This document shows, one piece after another, positions 24,650 to 32,066 of a DNA stretch of 64,000 bases. Made by a program: the position numbers and the translations under genes. Numbering within the stretch: the first letter of the stretch is position 1; every line of letters begins with the position of its first letter. The notes beneath the pieces are model-generated. The model saw only the letters and a list, made by a program, of their open reading frames with translations. It was not told the origin of the DNA and did not search any database. Source of the DNA: Bacteroidales bacterium (GTDB taxonomy: Bacteria; Bacteroidota; Bacteroidia; Bacteroidales; P3); NCBI GenBank assembly GCA_017962545.1, contig JAGCVD010000021.1:17379-81378 (forward strand), written 5' to 3'.

Positions 24650-24680
24650 CGCCCCGCAACGACACAAAACGACAACAAGA

Positions 24681-24709
24681 AAAGGCTCTCATCGGAGAGC
24701 CTTTCTTTG
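24681..24709 (+). terminator. Intrinsic terminator after kal
   Basis: AAAGGCTCTC, 4-nt loop and its complement, followed by CTTTG. Confidence 0.85.
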
Positions 24710-24711
24710 TT

Positions 24712-24810
24712 GTCGCTGAGTCTCTAAGTCCATAAGTCTTGACGTCTCGTGGTATGTCGTCGGCTCAGCCGACAAGTCTCGTCGACTCAGCCATTCAGTC
24801 GCTTTTAACA
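24712..24810. repeat. GTC-octamer tract carrying a REP-like 28-mer
   Basis: Octamers such as GTCTCTAA, GTCCATAA and GTCTTGAC follow each other, then the 28-bp palindromic element at 24748-24775, then more related octamers. Two mismatches separate the 28-mer from that at 22792-22819. Confidence 0.75.
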
Positions 24811-24900
24811 TATCTTAACTCTAGCTGGGTGCTACCCTCGCCCTAAAAAGTCTCTGTTTTGTCTCTGTATAACATACTGTAGATGAGGTGATTTATGGGG

Positions 24901-24944
24901 GAGGGTAGAGGGAGGGTAGAGGGAGGGTAGATAGGTAGTGTTGG
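24901..24944. repeat. 11-bp tandem array (GAGGGTAGAGG)
   Basis: Two exact units, a third with changes and a decayed fourth. The same period and G-rich character are seen at 57245. Confidence 0.8.
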
Positions 24945-25085
24945 TTCTCAGGTAATTACGGTGTCCTTAATACTACGGTTATGTTAAATAGAGCAAAATC
25001 CAGTTTAACAAAAATTAAGGCTTGTTTTTCCAAGAACAGAGGTAGGGCGGACAGTACGTCTGGCGATACTTTTTCGGAAGTTTAA

Positions 25086-25117
25086 TTTGGCTGATTCGGA
25101 AAAAAGTTGTAATTTTG
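25086..25117 (+). promoter_or_regulatory. Promoter of xerC, touching the start codon
   Basis: TTTG at 25086-25089 and TAATTTTG at 25110-25117 are 20 bp apart. The ATG begins 6 nt after the -7 box, so the transcript should be leaderless or nearly so. Confidence 0.8.
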
Positions 25118-25123
25118 CAGCCG

Positions 25124-26032
25124 ATGAAACTGGAGGAGTCCATAGCACGGTTCCGCGACTATATCGCCACCGAACGCCGCATGGCGGCGGGAACGGTGCG
25201 CAATTATATTGACGACCTGGAGGACTTGGCAGCCTATGTGAAGGCGCTGGGCGTAGAGGAACTGGACCAACTCGAGGCCAACGACCTGCGGGCATGGGAG
25301 ATGGAACACCTGAACCGCGGCGAGGCGGCAGGCACGGTGAAACGGCGGCTGGCATCGGTGGGCAGCTGGCTGCGCTTCCTCAGACGTCACGGCTTCTTCG
25401 AACGCGACCTGATGGCCAAGGTGTCGGCACCACGGGTGCCCAACCGGCTGCCGGTGTTTTTCCGCGAGAAGGAGACGGAGCATCTGTACGACGAGGGTCT
25501 GTTCGGCGACGATTTCATCGGCCAGCGCGACAGGCTGCTGCTGCGCATGCTCTACGAGACGGGGATGCGCCGCGCGGAGCTGGTGGGCCTGAAGGAGAGC
25601 TCGGTGGACCTCGGCGCGCTGACGCTGAAGGTACTAGGCAAGCGCAACAAGGAGCGCGTGATACCTATAGAAAATGAGCTGGCACACAATATTTCGGATT
25701 ATCTTGCGTTAAAGCATCAGGAGTGGGGTGAGACGGAGTGGCTGTTTGTGAACGACAAGGGAGGCCAGATGGACGGCAACGGGGTGTATTACGTGGTAAG
25801 GAAGTACATGAGACTGCTGAGTACGGCCGACAGGGTGTCGCCGCATGTGTTCCGCCACAGTTTCGCGACACATATCCTCGACGAGGGCGGCAGCATGAGG
25901 GCCATCCAGGAGTTGCTGGGGCATGAGAGCCTGGCGACGACGGAGCAGTACACCCACGTGACCCGCGAGCACCTGAAGGAGGTGTACAAACATGCGCACC
26001 CGAGGAGCAGGGGAGGGAGTGACAAGGAGTGA
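25124..26032 (+). CDS. Tyrosine site-specific recombinase, XerC/XerD type
   Basis: About 302 residues: an N-terminal SAM-like DNA-binding domain (LEESIARFRDYIATERRMAAG) and a C-terminal catalytic domain with the tyrosine-recombinase signature (YETGMRRAELVGL with Arg, GKRNKERVIPI, HVFRHSFATHIL with His-x-x-Arg, LLGHESLATTEQYTHV with His and the nucleophile Tyr). It resolves chromosome dimers at dif together with a partner recombinase. In Bacteroidota it typically sits next to hpf, as here. ATG 25124 is chosen because the in-frame TTG is inside the promoter. The last residues (SRGGSDKE) and the following spacer are formed by a GGAGTGA repeat. Confidence 0.92.
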   Translation: MKLEESIARFRDYIATERRMAAGTVRNYIDDLEDLAAYVKALGVEELDQLEANDLRAWEMEHLNRGEAAGTVKRRLASVGSWLRFLRRHGFFERDLMAKVSAPRVPNRLPVFFREKETEHLYDEGLFGDDFIGQRDRLLLRMLYETGMRRAELVGLKESSVDLGALTLKVLGKRNKERVIPIENELAHNISDYLALKHQEWGETEWLFVNDKGGQMDGNGVYYVVRKYMRLLSTADRVSPHVFRHSFATHILDEGGSMRAIQELLGHESLATTEQYTHVTREHLKEVYKHAHPRSRGGSDKE

Positions 26033-26047
26033 AGGGGAGTGAGAGGA
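26014..26047. repeat. GGAGTGA tandem repeat at the xerC 3' end
   Basis: Units of 9-10 bp built on GGGAGTGA run across the stop codon of the recombinase, so the repeat encodes the last few residues. Confidence 0.65.
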
Positions 26048-26086
26048 CGATACATTAGAGATACAACCCTTTTAAATTTTTAGCAT

Positions 26087-26374
26087 ATGAACACAATCAT
26101 CAACACTGCCAAATTCAAGGCCGACGAGAAGTTGGAGAAGTACATCAATGAAAAGGTTGGCAAACTGGACCGTATGACTGACCGCGCTACCAAGTGTGAG
26201 GTGTTCCTCAAGATAGACAAACCCGAGGCTGACAATAATAAGATTGCCGAGCTGCAGTTGGCCCTGCCGGGTCAGACGCTGTTCATCGGCAAGCAAGCCG
26301 ACACCTTCGAGCAGGCCGTCAGTGAGGCCGTCGATGCCATGAAGGTGCAGATCGAGAAGTATAAGAATGCCTAG
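26087..26374 (+). CDS. hpf: Short ribosome hibernation promoting factor HPF (YfiA/RaiA type)
   Basis: 95 residues of the short HPF/RaiA family: alpha/beta fold with MNTIINTAKFKADEKLEKYINEK and CEVFLKIDKPEAD, then LQLALPGQTLFI and TFEQAVSEAVDAMKVQIEKYK. It binds the 30S decoding region in stationary phase. In Bacteroides this gene is followed by tRNA genes and tuf; here it converges on ssb with a 4-bp overlap, so the ancestral order is broken. Confidence 0.9.
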   Translation: MNTIINTAKFKADEKLEKYINEKVGKLDRMTDRATKCEVFLKIDKPEADNNKIAELQLALPGQTLFIGKQADTFEQAVSEAVDAMKVQIEKYKNA

Positions 26375-26790
26375 AACGGCAGGTCGCCCAGGGGCTCGGT
26401 CTCGGGGGTGAGGATGTCCATCAGCGGGTTGGGACGATTTTCCTCTTGCTGACGCTTTGAGAGCAGCAGCAGGTTTTCGGCCACCACCTCGGTGACATGA
26501 CGCTTGTTGCCCTCCTTGTCTTCCCAGGAGCGGCTCTGCAGACGTCCTTCGATATATATTTGTGCGCCTTTGGTGAGGATGCGCTCGGCGACGTCGGCCA
26601 GGCCTCGCCAGCAGACGACGTTATGCCATTCGGTGACTTCGACGCGCTCGTTGTCGCGGCGGCGTGCTTCGGTGGTGGCTAAGGGGAAGGAAGCCTTCTT
26701 GACGGGCATGGCGCCGTCGGAAGGGAATGTCACTACATCGGGATTCTTTCCTACATTACCTACTAAGATTACTTTGTTGACTCCAATCAT
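26371..26790 (-). CDS. ssb: Single-stranded DNA-binding protein
   Basis: 139 residues: the OB-fold (NKVILVGNVGKNPDV, ASFPLATTEA, TEWHNVVCWRGLADVAERILTKGAQIYIEGRLQSRSW) and a C-terminal acidic tail ending PLGDLPF, the motif that recruits replication and repair enzymes. It protects ssDNA during replication and repair. It lies downstream of mutY, also on the minus strand, and its 3' end overlaps hpf by 4 bp. Confidence 0.95.
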   Translation of the reverse strand: MIGVNKVILVGNVGKNPDVVTFPSDGAMPVKKASFPLATTEARRRDNERVEVTEWHNVVCWRGLADVAERILTKGAQIYIEGRLQSRSWEDKEGNKRHVTEVVAENLLLLSKRQQEENRPNPLMDILTPETEPLGDLPF

Positions 26791-26875
26791 GATGTGATAA
26801 TAAGTTGTTGGTTTCGCAAATATGAATTAGACCGCGAAAATACGATAAAAAAATGAATTGGGGAAATAAAGATAT

Positions 26876-27934
26876 TCACAATGTCTGCAAGTATCTATCA
26901 ATCAGCCTTGGCACCGGCACGGATTTCATCTGCGACCTTGTCACGGCAGCGCCAAAGGTGGGAAGGACGACGGGCTCGGCGGGCAATTCGGCCTGTATGA
27001 AACGGGCATGGATGGTGCGGTGCGTGAGCTGGTGGGTGTAGGGTGGGGAGAGTTGAAAGTTGAAAACTGAAAACTGAAAGTTTTTTTCAATAAACGCTAT
27101 GGCGGCGGCGTGTAGCTCTTCGTGGTTCAATTCGTGGTCGGTTTCCAGCAGCGGGAATTCCCAGAGGCCGCGCCAGATGTCGTTGCCTGTGCGGCGTTGC
27201 ATGAGGGTGTACTGGTCGCCCTCTTTGTGCCAGCGCAGGTTGAAGTAGTAGAACCAGCGGTCTTTCGGTTTGGCTTTGGGTATTTTGACGGGCAGTAGGT
27301 CAACGCGACTGGTGCGCAGGGCCTCGCATTCGTCGGCGAAGGGGCAGGCGGCGCAGTCAGGTTGCGGGCGGCACTGCAGGGAGCCGAAGTCCATCAGGGC
27401 GGCGTTGAAGCGGTCGGGCCGTCGGCGGTCGATGAGTTGCAGCAGCAGTGCCTCGAATTCACGGTAGGCCGCGTCGGTGGCGATGGGGGTGCTGATGCCG
27501 CGCAGGCGGCTGATGAAGCGGTATACGTTGCCGTCGATGACGGGGTGGGGCAGGCGGTAGGCGAAGGAGGCGATGGCGGCGGCGGTGTAGCGCCCCACGC
27601 CCTTGAGGCGCAGGATGCCCTCGTAGGTGTCGGGGAACCGTCCGCCACATTCATCCATAATATATTGCGCGGCTGCGTGCAGGTTGCGCGCGCGCGAGTA
27701 GTAGCCCAGTCCCTGCCAGAGGCGCAGCACCTGCTCCTCGGTGGCGGCGGCGAGGTCGGTGACGGTGGGGAAAGTTTCGACGAAGCGCAGCCAGTAGTCG
27801 CGCCCCTGTTCGATGCGGGTTTGTTGCAGTATGATTTCCGACAGCCAGATGCGGTAGGGGTCGTCGATGCCGCGCCACGGAAGTGTGCGTCCGTAGTCGT
27901 TGTACCAAGCCTCCAATTTATCCGAAAAAGCCAT
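26876..27934 (-). CDS. mutY: A/G-specific adenine DNA glycosylase MutY
   Basis: About 352 residues. It removes adenine mispaired with 8-oxoguanine. Motifs: LSEIILQQTRIEQG, the helix-hairpin-helix LKGVGRYTAAAI with the catalytic Asp in VIDGNVYRF, an iron-sulphur cluster signature (CRPQPDCAACPFADEC) and a C-terminal NUDIX-like domain (WFYYFNLRW, IWRGLWEFPL). The first Cys spacing is C-x5-C, one shorter than the usual C-x6-C. Start at ATG 27934. The segment FQFSVFNFQLS near the C terminus is encoded by four tandem heptamers (27052-27079), an in-frame repeat in a loop before the last strand. Confidence 0.93.
   Translation of the reverse strand: MAFSDKLEAWYNDYGRTLPWRGIDDPYRIWLSEIILQQTRIEQGRDYWLRFVETFPTVTDLAAATEEQVLRLWQGLGYYSRARNLHAAAQYIMDECGGRFPDTYEGILRLKGVGRYTAAAIASFAYRLPHPVIDGNVYRFISRLRGISTPIATDAAYREFEALLLQLIDRRRPDRFNAALMDFGSLQCRPQPDCAACPFADECEALRTSRVDLLPVKIPKAKPKDRWFYYFNLRWHKEGDQYTLMQRRTGNDIWRGLWEFPLLETDHELNHEELHAAAIAFIEKNFQFSVFNFQLSPPYTHQLTHRTIHARFIQAELPAEPVVLPTFGAAVTRSQMKSVPVPRLIDRYLQTL
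27052..27079. repeat. In-frame heptamer array inside mutY
   Basis: Plus strand units are GTTGAAA (twice) and ACTGAAA (twice). They give the protein segment FQFSVFNFQLS. Another 7-bp unit family, distinct in sequence from CTCCGAN. Confidence 0.9.
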
Positions 27935-28116
27935 CGTTTTTGTTAATAATTGCAATGAAAACGGCTATTAACTATCTGAAAAAAGAGTGTTAAAATTCAG
28001 TTTTCTGTTTTTGTTATGCTGTTGGTTTATAATAAGTTATATTTAAGTAAATGTTAAAAAAAATTAAAATCAGACTTATCAACCTTGAAACATTTTGCCA
28101 GTTTGAAAAAAGGTGG

Positions 28117-28124
28117 TACTTTTG
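28117..28124 (+). promoter_or_regulatory. Promoter -7 box for rpmB-rpsU
   Basis: TACTTTTG followed by CAG, with a TTTTG about 19 bp upstream (28093-28097), 66 bp before rpmB. The 256-bp spacer before it (27935-28190) otherwise holds nothing seen. Confidence 0.75.
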
Positions 28125-28190
28125 CAGCCGTTTTCGCCGAAAAAGCGAGACGATAAAGTAACGCAATAAAACAATAAAAAGTATACTACA

Positions 28191-28430
28191 ATGTCGAAGA
28201 AATGTGAAATTACCGGAAAGAAAGTGATCGTGGGCAACAATGTGTCGCATTCGCGTATCCACACCAAACGTACCTTCAGCCCCAACCTGCAGACGAAGAA
28301 GTTCTACATTCCCGAGGAGGATATGTGGATTACTTTGAAGGTTTCGGCCAAGGGTATGCGCATCATCAACAAGAAGGGCATCATCGCCGCTCTGAATGAC
28401 GCCGCCGCCCAGGGACACCTGATGTTCTAA
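28191..28430 (+). CDS. rpmB: 50S ribosomal protein L28
   Basis: 79 residues with the family sequence MSKKCEITGKKVIVGNNVSH, then KRTFSPNLQ and TLKVSAKGMRIINKKG. Structural component of the large subunit. In many Bacteroidota rpmG follows; here rpsU comes next after 62 bp, which differs. Confidence 0.96.
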   Translation: MSKKCEITGKKVIVGNNVSHSRIHTKRTFSPNLQTKKFYIPEEDMWITLKVSAKGMRIINKKGIIAALNDAAAQGHLMF

Positions 28431-28492
28431 GTGAAGACAACAAGTCTTAAATAAACAAATTATTAATCCTTAACAAGAAAGAGGTATTAGCA

Positions 28493-28690
28493 ATGATCGT
28501 AGTTCCCATTAAAGAAGGTGAAAACCTTGAGAGAGCTCTGAAGAAGCTGAAACGCAAATTTGACAAGACCGGTGTGGTGAAGGAGATGCGTCGCCGTCAA
28601 CAGTTCACCAAGCCCAGCGTCATCAATCGCGAGAAGCACCTGAAGGCCATCTACGTCCAGCATCTGCGCCAGCAGGAGCTCGACAAGTAA
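28493..28690 (+). CDS. rpsU: 30S ribosomal protein S21
   Basis: 65 residues, basic: MIVVPIKEGENLERALKKLK, VVKEMRRRQQFTKPSV. In Bacteroidota S21 is thought to help in initiation on mRNAs lacking Shine-Dalgarno pairing. Ends the rpmB transcript before a terminator. Confidence 0.95.
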   Translation: MIVVPIKEGENLERALKKLKRKFDKTGVVKEMRRRQQFTKPSVINREKHLKAIYVQHLRQQELDK

Positions 28691-28738
28691 GCCCGAGCCG
28701 AGAGCTCCCCAGTTAGGAGCAACGCCATTGAAAGAGCA

Positions 28739-28771
28739 AGCCCCTGCAACCAATCGGTTGCAGGGGCTTTT
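28739..28771 (+). terminator. Intrinsic terminator after rpsU
   Basis: A 13-bp stem (AGCCCCTGCAACC and complement) with a 4-nt loop and a short T run. It may serve the convergent gene as well. Confidence 0.88.
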
Positions 28772-28792
28772 CCGTATATGGGGGTTAAGTCA

Positions 28793-29395
28793 TCAGTCTT
28801 CCAAGTCAGCCAGGGCGCTGAGGTTGAAGGTGACACCGCCATAGATGGCCTGTTTGGTGTAGACGCCGTAGATGCTGACCCATTTGATGGGCGAGATGAC
28901 GAGGCCGCCACCGAAGTTGAAGTAGGTCCAGGTGTTTTCTCTGTTGTAGTCGTGGTAGAGTTCGACGGATACGTAATCGCCGTCGCTGGAGGTCTGTGCG
29001 TTATGGGTGGCCATATCGGTGTGGCCGCTTGTGTTGACGTTGAAGCCGATGAGCGGCATGACGCGGAGCCAGGGAAGCACGGGAATCTGGTAGCCGAGGT
29101 TGATAGCGGTAGTTGTGGAGTCGGGGAAGAAACGCTGGTTGTAAGGGTCGTTCATGCTGGCCACGCGGTTGTCGTACTTGTACATAGGACCTGCGCCGAT
29201 GAAGTCGAGGTAGACACCCCAGGCGCTGACGCTGGCACCGAAGCCGAAGGAGGTGAATTGAGCGTTTGTTCCAACCATACCGAGGTTAATACCAATCTCG
29301 TAGCGGTGCACGTTGTTCTTGAAATCGAACCATTGTGCGTTGGCACTCATCGAGAGCAGAGCTCCCATTGCAAAGATTAATAATGCTTTTTTCAT
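28793..29395 (-). CDS. Outer-membrane beta-barrel-like protein
   Basis: 200 residues with a signal peptide (MKKALLIFAMGALLSMSANA). The mature part shows alternating amphipathic strands (YEIGINLGMVG, FTSFGFGASVSAWGVYLDFIG, TAINLGYQIPVLPWLRVMPLIGFNVN, WTYFNFGGGLVISPIKWVSIYGVYTKQ), as in small OmpX/W-type barrels. I cannot name a family. It lies next to the dipeptidase gene, 21 bp apart, and may share its transcript. Confidence 0.7.
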   Translation of the reverse strand: MKKALLIFAMGALLSMSANAQWFDFKNNVHRYEIGINLGMVGTNAQFTSFGFGASVSAWGVYLDFIGAGPMYKYDNRVASMNDPYNQRFFPDSTTTAINLGYQIPVLPWLRVMPLIGFNVNTSGHTDMATHNAQTSSDGDYVSVELYHDYNRENTWTYFNFGGGLVISPIKWVSIYGVYTKQAIYGGVTFNLSALADLED

Positions 29396-29416
29396 AATGG
29401 TAGTGGTATTAAGTTG

Positions 29417-30178
29417 TTATTTGTTAAGTTGTTGCACTGGGAATGTGAAATAGGTGTCGGGGTAGGGCTCGTTGCGGAGGGTGAAGTGCCACCATTCGCT
29501 GTCGAGGGGCTTGAAGCCGTGACGCAGCATAGCCTCGCGGAGTATCATACGGTTGGCGAACTGCTCGGCGGTGATGCTGCGGCCGGCGGGGCTGGCGCTG
29601 TTGTCGCCGTTATATTCTCCCGTCTCGGGATTGCCGCAGAAGTCGGGGTGGCTCTCGGGACCGAACCAGTCGAAAGTGCCGCCCATGTCGACCTCTTTCT
29701 CGGTGGTCATGTCGAAGAGCGTGAGGTCGACCGTCGAGCCGCGGGTGTGGCCGCTCTTGGCCATGATATATTCCTGGTCGAAGAGCACACTCTTGTCGAG
29801 GTCGGGGTAGAAATAGGGCTTCATCATGGTGTCAGCAATGTCGGCAGCCCAGCGGACGAAGTGGTCGACACCCCTTTGGGGACGGTAGGCGTCGTAGATT
29901 TTGAGGCGGTAGCCTTGTGCCATCACGTCGTCGCTGACGGCGTGGAGGCTGTCGGCGGCGCGGCGTGTGAGCAGTGCTGTGGGCTGCAGGTAGCCGTCGA
30001 TGCGGGTACCGACGAAGTTGTAGGTGCCGTAGTAGCGGATTTCCAGTATTGCGTCGGGCACTGCGTCGGTGAGGGTGATGAAGTCGTCGGAATTCTCCTC
30101 GGGTGCAGGCACGGTGTTTGTCTCGCAGGAGACCAGCAGCAGTGTTGCGCAGGCGATGGCGAAGATAATCTGTTTCAT
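29417..30178 (-). CDS. VanX/DdpX-like D-alanyl-D-alanine dipeptidase (M15D)
   Basis: 253 residues. A lipoprotein signal (MKQIIFAIACATLLLVSC) is followed by the M15D zinc-peptidase domain: GHTRGSTVDL (His and Asp ligands) and WWHFTL (Glu-Trp-Trp-His catalytic/ligand). The family hydrolyses D-Ala-D-Ala; in Bacteroidota it is common and usually unrelated to vancomycin resistance, probably peptidoglycan turnover. No vanHA or vanRS genes are near, and it is followed by a POT peptide transporter gene on the same strand, which fits salvage of peptidoglycan peptides. Confidence 0.9.
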   Translation of the reverse strand: MKQIIFAIACATLLLVSCETNTVPAPEENSDDFITLTDAVPDAILEIRYYGTYNFVGTRIDGYLQPTALLTRRAADSLHAVSDDVMAQGYRLKIYDAYRPQRGVDHFVRWAADIADTMMKPYFYPDLDKSVLFDQEYIMAKSGHTRGSTVDLTLFDMTTEKEVDMGGTFDWFGPESHPDFCGNPETGEYNGDNSASPAGRSITAEQFANRMILREAMLRHGFKPLDSEWWHFTLRNEPYPDTYFTFPVQQLNK

Positions 30179-30263
30179 GATGCCGAACTATCTATATTGT
30201 TTATAATTCCTGCGGCTCAACTGATATTGCGCCGCAGGAATAACAGGTTGTAGTCGGGGGGTA

Positions 30264-31928
30264 TTACTGCTGTTGGGCGGTGATCTTCTCCAGCCACTTG
30301 AGCATGCCGAACATCACGGTCATGGCGATGACGCAGATGACGGCGAATATCAGCCAGCACATCCACAGCTTGGGCATACCGTTGTAGAGGTACGGTCCGA
30401 GGAGGATGAGCAGGTTGCCGATGGCGGTGGCGCCGAGCCACAGACCCTGGCAGATACCCTGCAGGTGCTTGGGAGCAATCTTCGACACGAAACTCAAGCC
30501 CAGCGGGCTGATGAAGAGCTCGGCGACGGTGAGGAAGAAGTAGGTGACAATCATGGCCCACGGACCGACTTTCATACCTTCGGCCGCTTCGACGGGCATG
30601 CCGAGGAACTCCTTGGGCGAGGGATAGCCGATATTGGCGCAGAGCACCATGAGGAAGATGTAGGCGCAGGCGGCGATCCCCATACCGAAGGCGATTTTCT
30701 TCGGGGTGGAGACCTCTTTACCTTTGCGTGCCAAGGTGGCGAAGAGCCACATAATGATGGGCGTCAGGATGATGACGAAGAAGGGGTTGATGCACTGCCA
30801 AATCTCGACGGGGATGGCGCTGCTGTTGACGAAGTCGCGGGCGAAGAAGGAGAGCGACTCGGCGTTTTGGTGGAACGAGAACCAGAAGAAGACGCAGACG
30901 CCGAGCACGGCATAGAGGCCGGCCATGCGCTGCTTGATTTCCTTGGCCATGGCGGCTTTCTCTTCGGGAGTGTAAGAGACGGCTTCGGCTTTGCTCTTCT
31001 TAGAAGGATTGGGCATACCCTTCTTGGTGCAGAGGAAGATGGTGAGGGAGATGAGCATGGCCAGCACAGAGGCGATGAAGGCAAAGTGGACGCCAGTGTT
31101 ATAGACGGTCAGGTAGTTGTCGCAGAAAGCGCTGAGGTCGTTGGTGGCCTCGGGGAAGCGGGAGGTGATGGTGGTGAGGTTGTCAAGGTCATTGCCCTGC
31201 ATGGAGTTGGTCACATAGCCATGACAGAGCTTGGGCAGCTGGGCGTTGTAGACCATATCGTGAGCCTTCAGCCACCAGTTGCGGATGATGGGGGCGATGA
31301 AAGGGGCGATAACGCCGCCGATGTTGATGAAGACGTAGAAAATCTGGAAGCCTGAGTCGCGTTTCTCTTTGGCTTTGGCCAGTGCCTCGGGGCCTTGCTT
31401 GGCGGCTTCGGCCTCGAAGTCGTCGTACATCTGGCCTACCACAGCCTGCAGGTTGCCTTTGAACAGACCGTTACCGCAGGCGATGATGACAAGAGCCACC
31501 ATGGTGAGCACCATAACCCACGAGAAGCCGTGGCCGCTGAACACCGGGATGGCGAGGATGGCATAGCCGATGGCCATCACGATGATACCCCAGATGATGG
31601 TGCGCTTGTAGTTCTGCGTGCGGTCGGCAATGATACCGCCAGGCAGCGAAAGCACATAGATGAGGAAATAGAAGACGGCGAACATGATGGCTGCCGTGCC
31701 GTCGGGCACACCGAACTTGGAGCAGATGAAGAGCGTCAGCACGGCGTTCATGATGTAGTAGCCGAAACGCTCGCCCATGTTGCTCAATGCGGCGGGGATA
31801 AGTCCCTTGGGATGCTCCTTTAGTGCTTTACGCACATAGAAGATGATGAAGGGAATGACAACAATCAAACCTGCCACAAGCATAAAGAGCGGCGTATTGG
31901 CATTCCACAGATTTGTAATGAAATCCAT
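30264..31928 (-). CDS. POT/PTR2-family proton-coupled peptide transporter
   Basis: 554 residues, about 12-14 membrane helices, of the POT family: GERFGYYIMNAVLTLFI near the start with the ExxERFxYY-like motif, GIIADRTQNYKRTIIWG, NIGGVIAPFIAPI and the C-terminal AELFISPLGLSFV. It imports di- and tripeptides with protons. It is next to the dipeptidase gene, same strand, 85 bp upstream. Promoter on the minus strand at 31999. Confidence 0.92.
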   Translation of the reverse strand: MDFITNLWNANTPLFMLVAGLIVVIPFIIFYVRKALKEHPKGLIPAALSNMGERFGYYIMNAVLTLFICSKFGVPDGTAAIMFAVFYFLIYVLSLPGGIIADRTQNYKRTIIWGIIVMAIGYAILAIPVFSGHGFSWVMVLTMVALVIIACGNGLFKGNLQAVVGQMYDDFEAEAAKQGPEALAKAKEKRDSGFQIFYVFINIGGVIAPFIAPIIRNWWLKAHDMVYNAQLPKLCHGYVTNSMQGNDLDNLTTITSRFPEATNDLSAFCDNYLTVYNTGVHFAFIASVLAMLISLTIFLCTKKGMPNPSKKSKAEAVSYTPEEKAAMAKEIKQRMAGLYAVLGVCVFFWFSFHQNAESLSFFARDFVNSSAIPVEIWQCINPFFVIILTPIIMWLFATLARKGKEVSTPKKIAFGMGIAACAYIFLMVLCANIGYPSPKEFLGMPVEAAEGMKVGPWAMIVTYFFLTVAELFISPLGLSFVSKIAPKHLQGICQGLWLGATAIGNLLILLGPYLYNGMPKLWMCWLIFAVICVIAMTVMFGMLKWLEKITAQQQ

Positions 31929-31998
31929 AATGTGTAATGTTTTGGTTTATAATTAATTTAACTATTTTTAATACACAAGGAGCTGTATAATCAATGTG

Positions 31999-32006
31999 CA
32001 AAGTTA
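31999..32006 (-). promoter_or_regulatory. Promoter -7 box of the transporter gene (minus strand)
   Basis: Minus strand TAACTTTG followed by CAC, 71 bp before the transporter start. Divergent from tsaC. Confidence 0.65.
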
Positions 32007-32049
32007 CGAAAAAAAGTTGATACTTGGGCAGTATATGTGTTTTTTTTTG

Positions 32050-32057
32050 TATTTTTG
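32050..32057 (+). promoter_or_regulatory. Promoter -7 box of tsaC, very close to the start
   Basis: TATTTTTG ends 9 nt before ATG 32067. The leader is about 4-5 nt or absent, as for higB. Confidence 0.72.
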
Positions 32058-32066
32058 CCGCTCGAA

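Larger units (their letters stand above)
24650..25123. other. 474-bp repeat-rich spacer
   Basis: No gene seen. It contains a terminator (24681-24709), an 8-bp repeat tract carrying the second REP-like 28-mer (24712-24810), an 11-bp array (24901-24944) and the xerC promoter. The remainder is AT-rich with nothing recognised. Confidence 0.7.

Noticed and set aside
29417-30178. Vancomycin resistance function for the VanX-like gene
   Set aside because: No vanHA, vanRS or related genes are near; the dipeptidase is common in Bacteroidota.
30273-31355. 360-codon plus-strand frame across the peptide transporter
   Set aside because: Antisense shadow rich in Gly, Glu and Asp; the transporter helices on the minus strand are clear.
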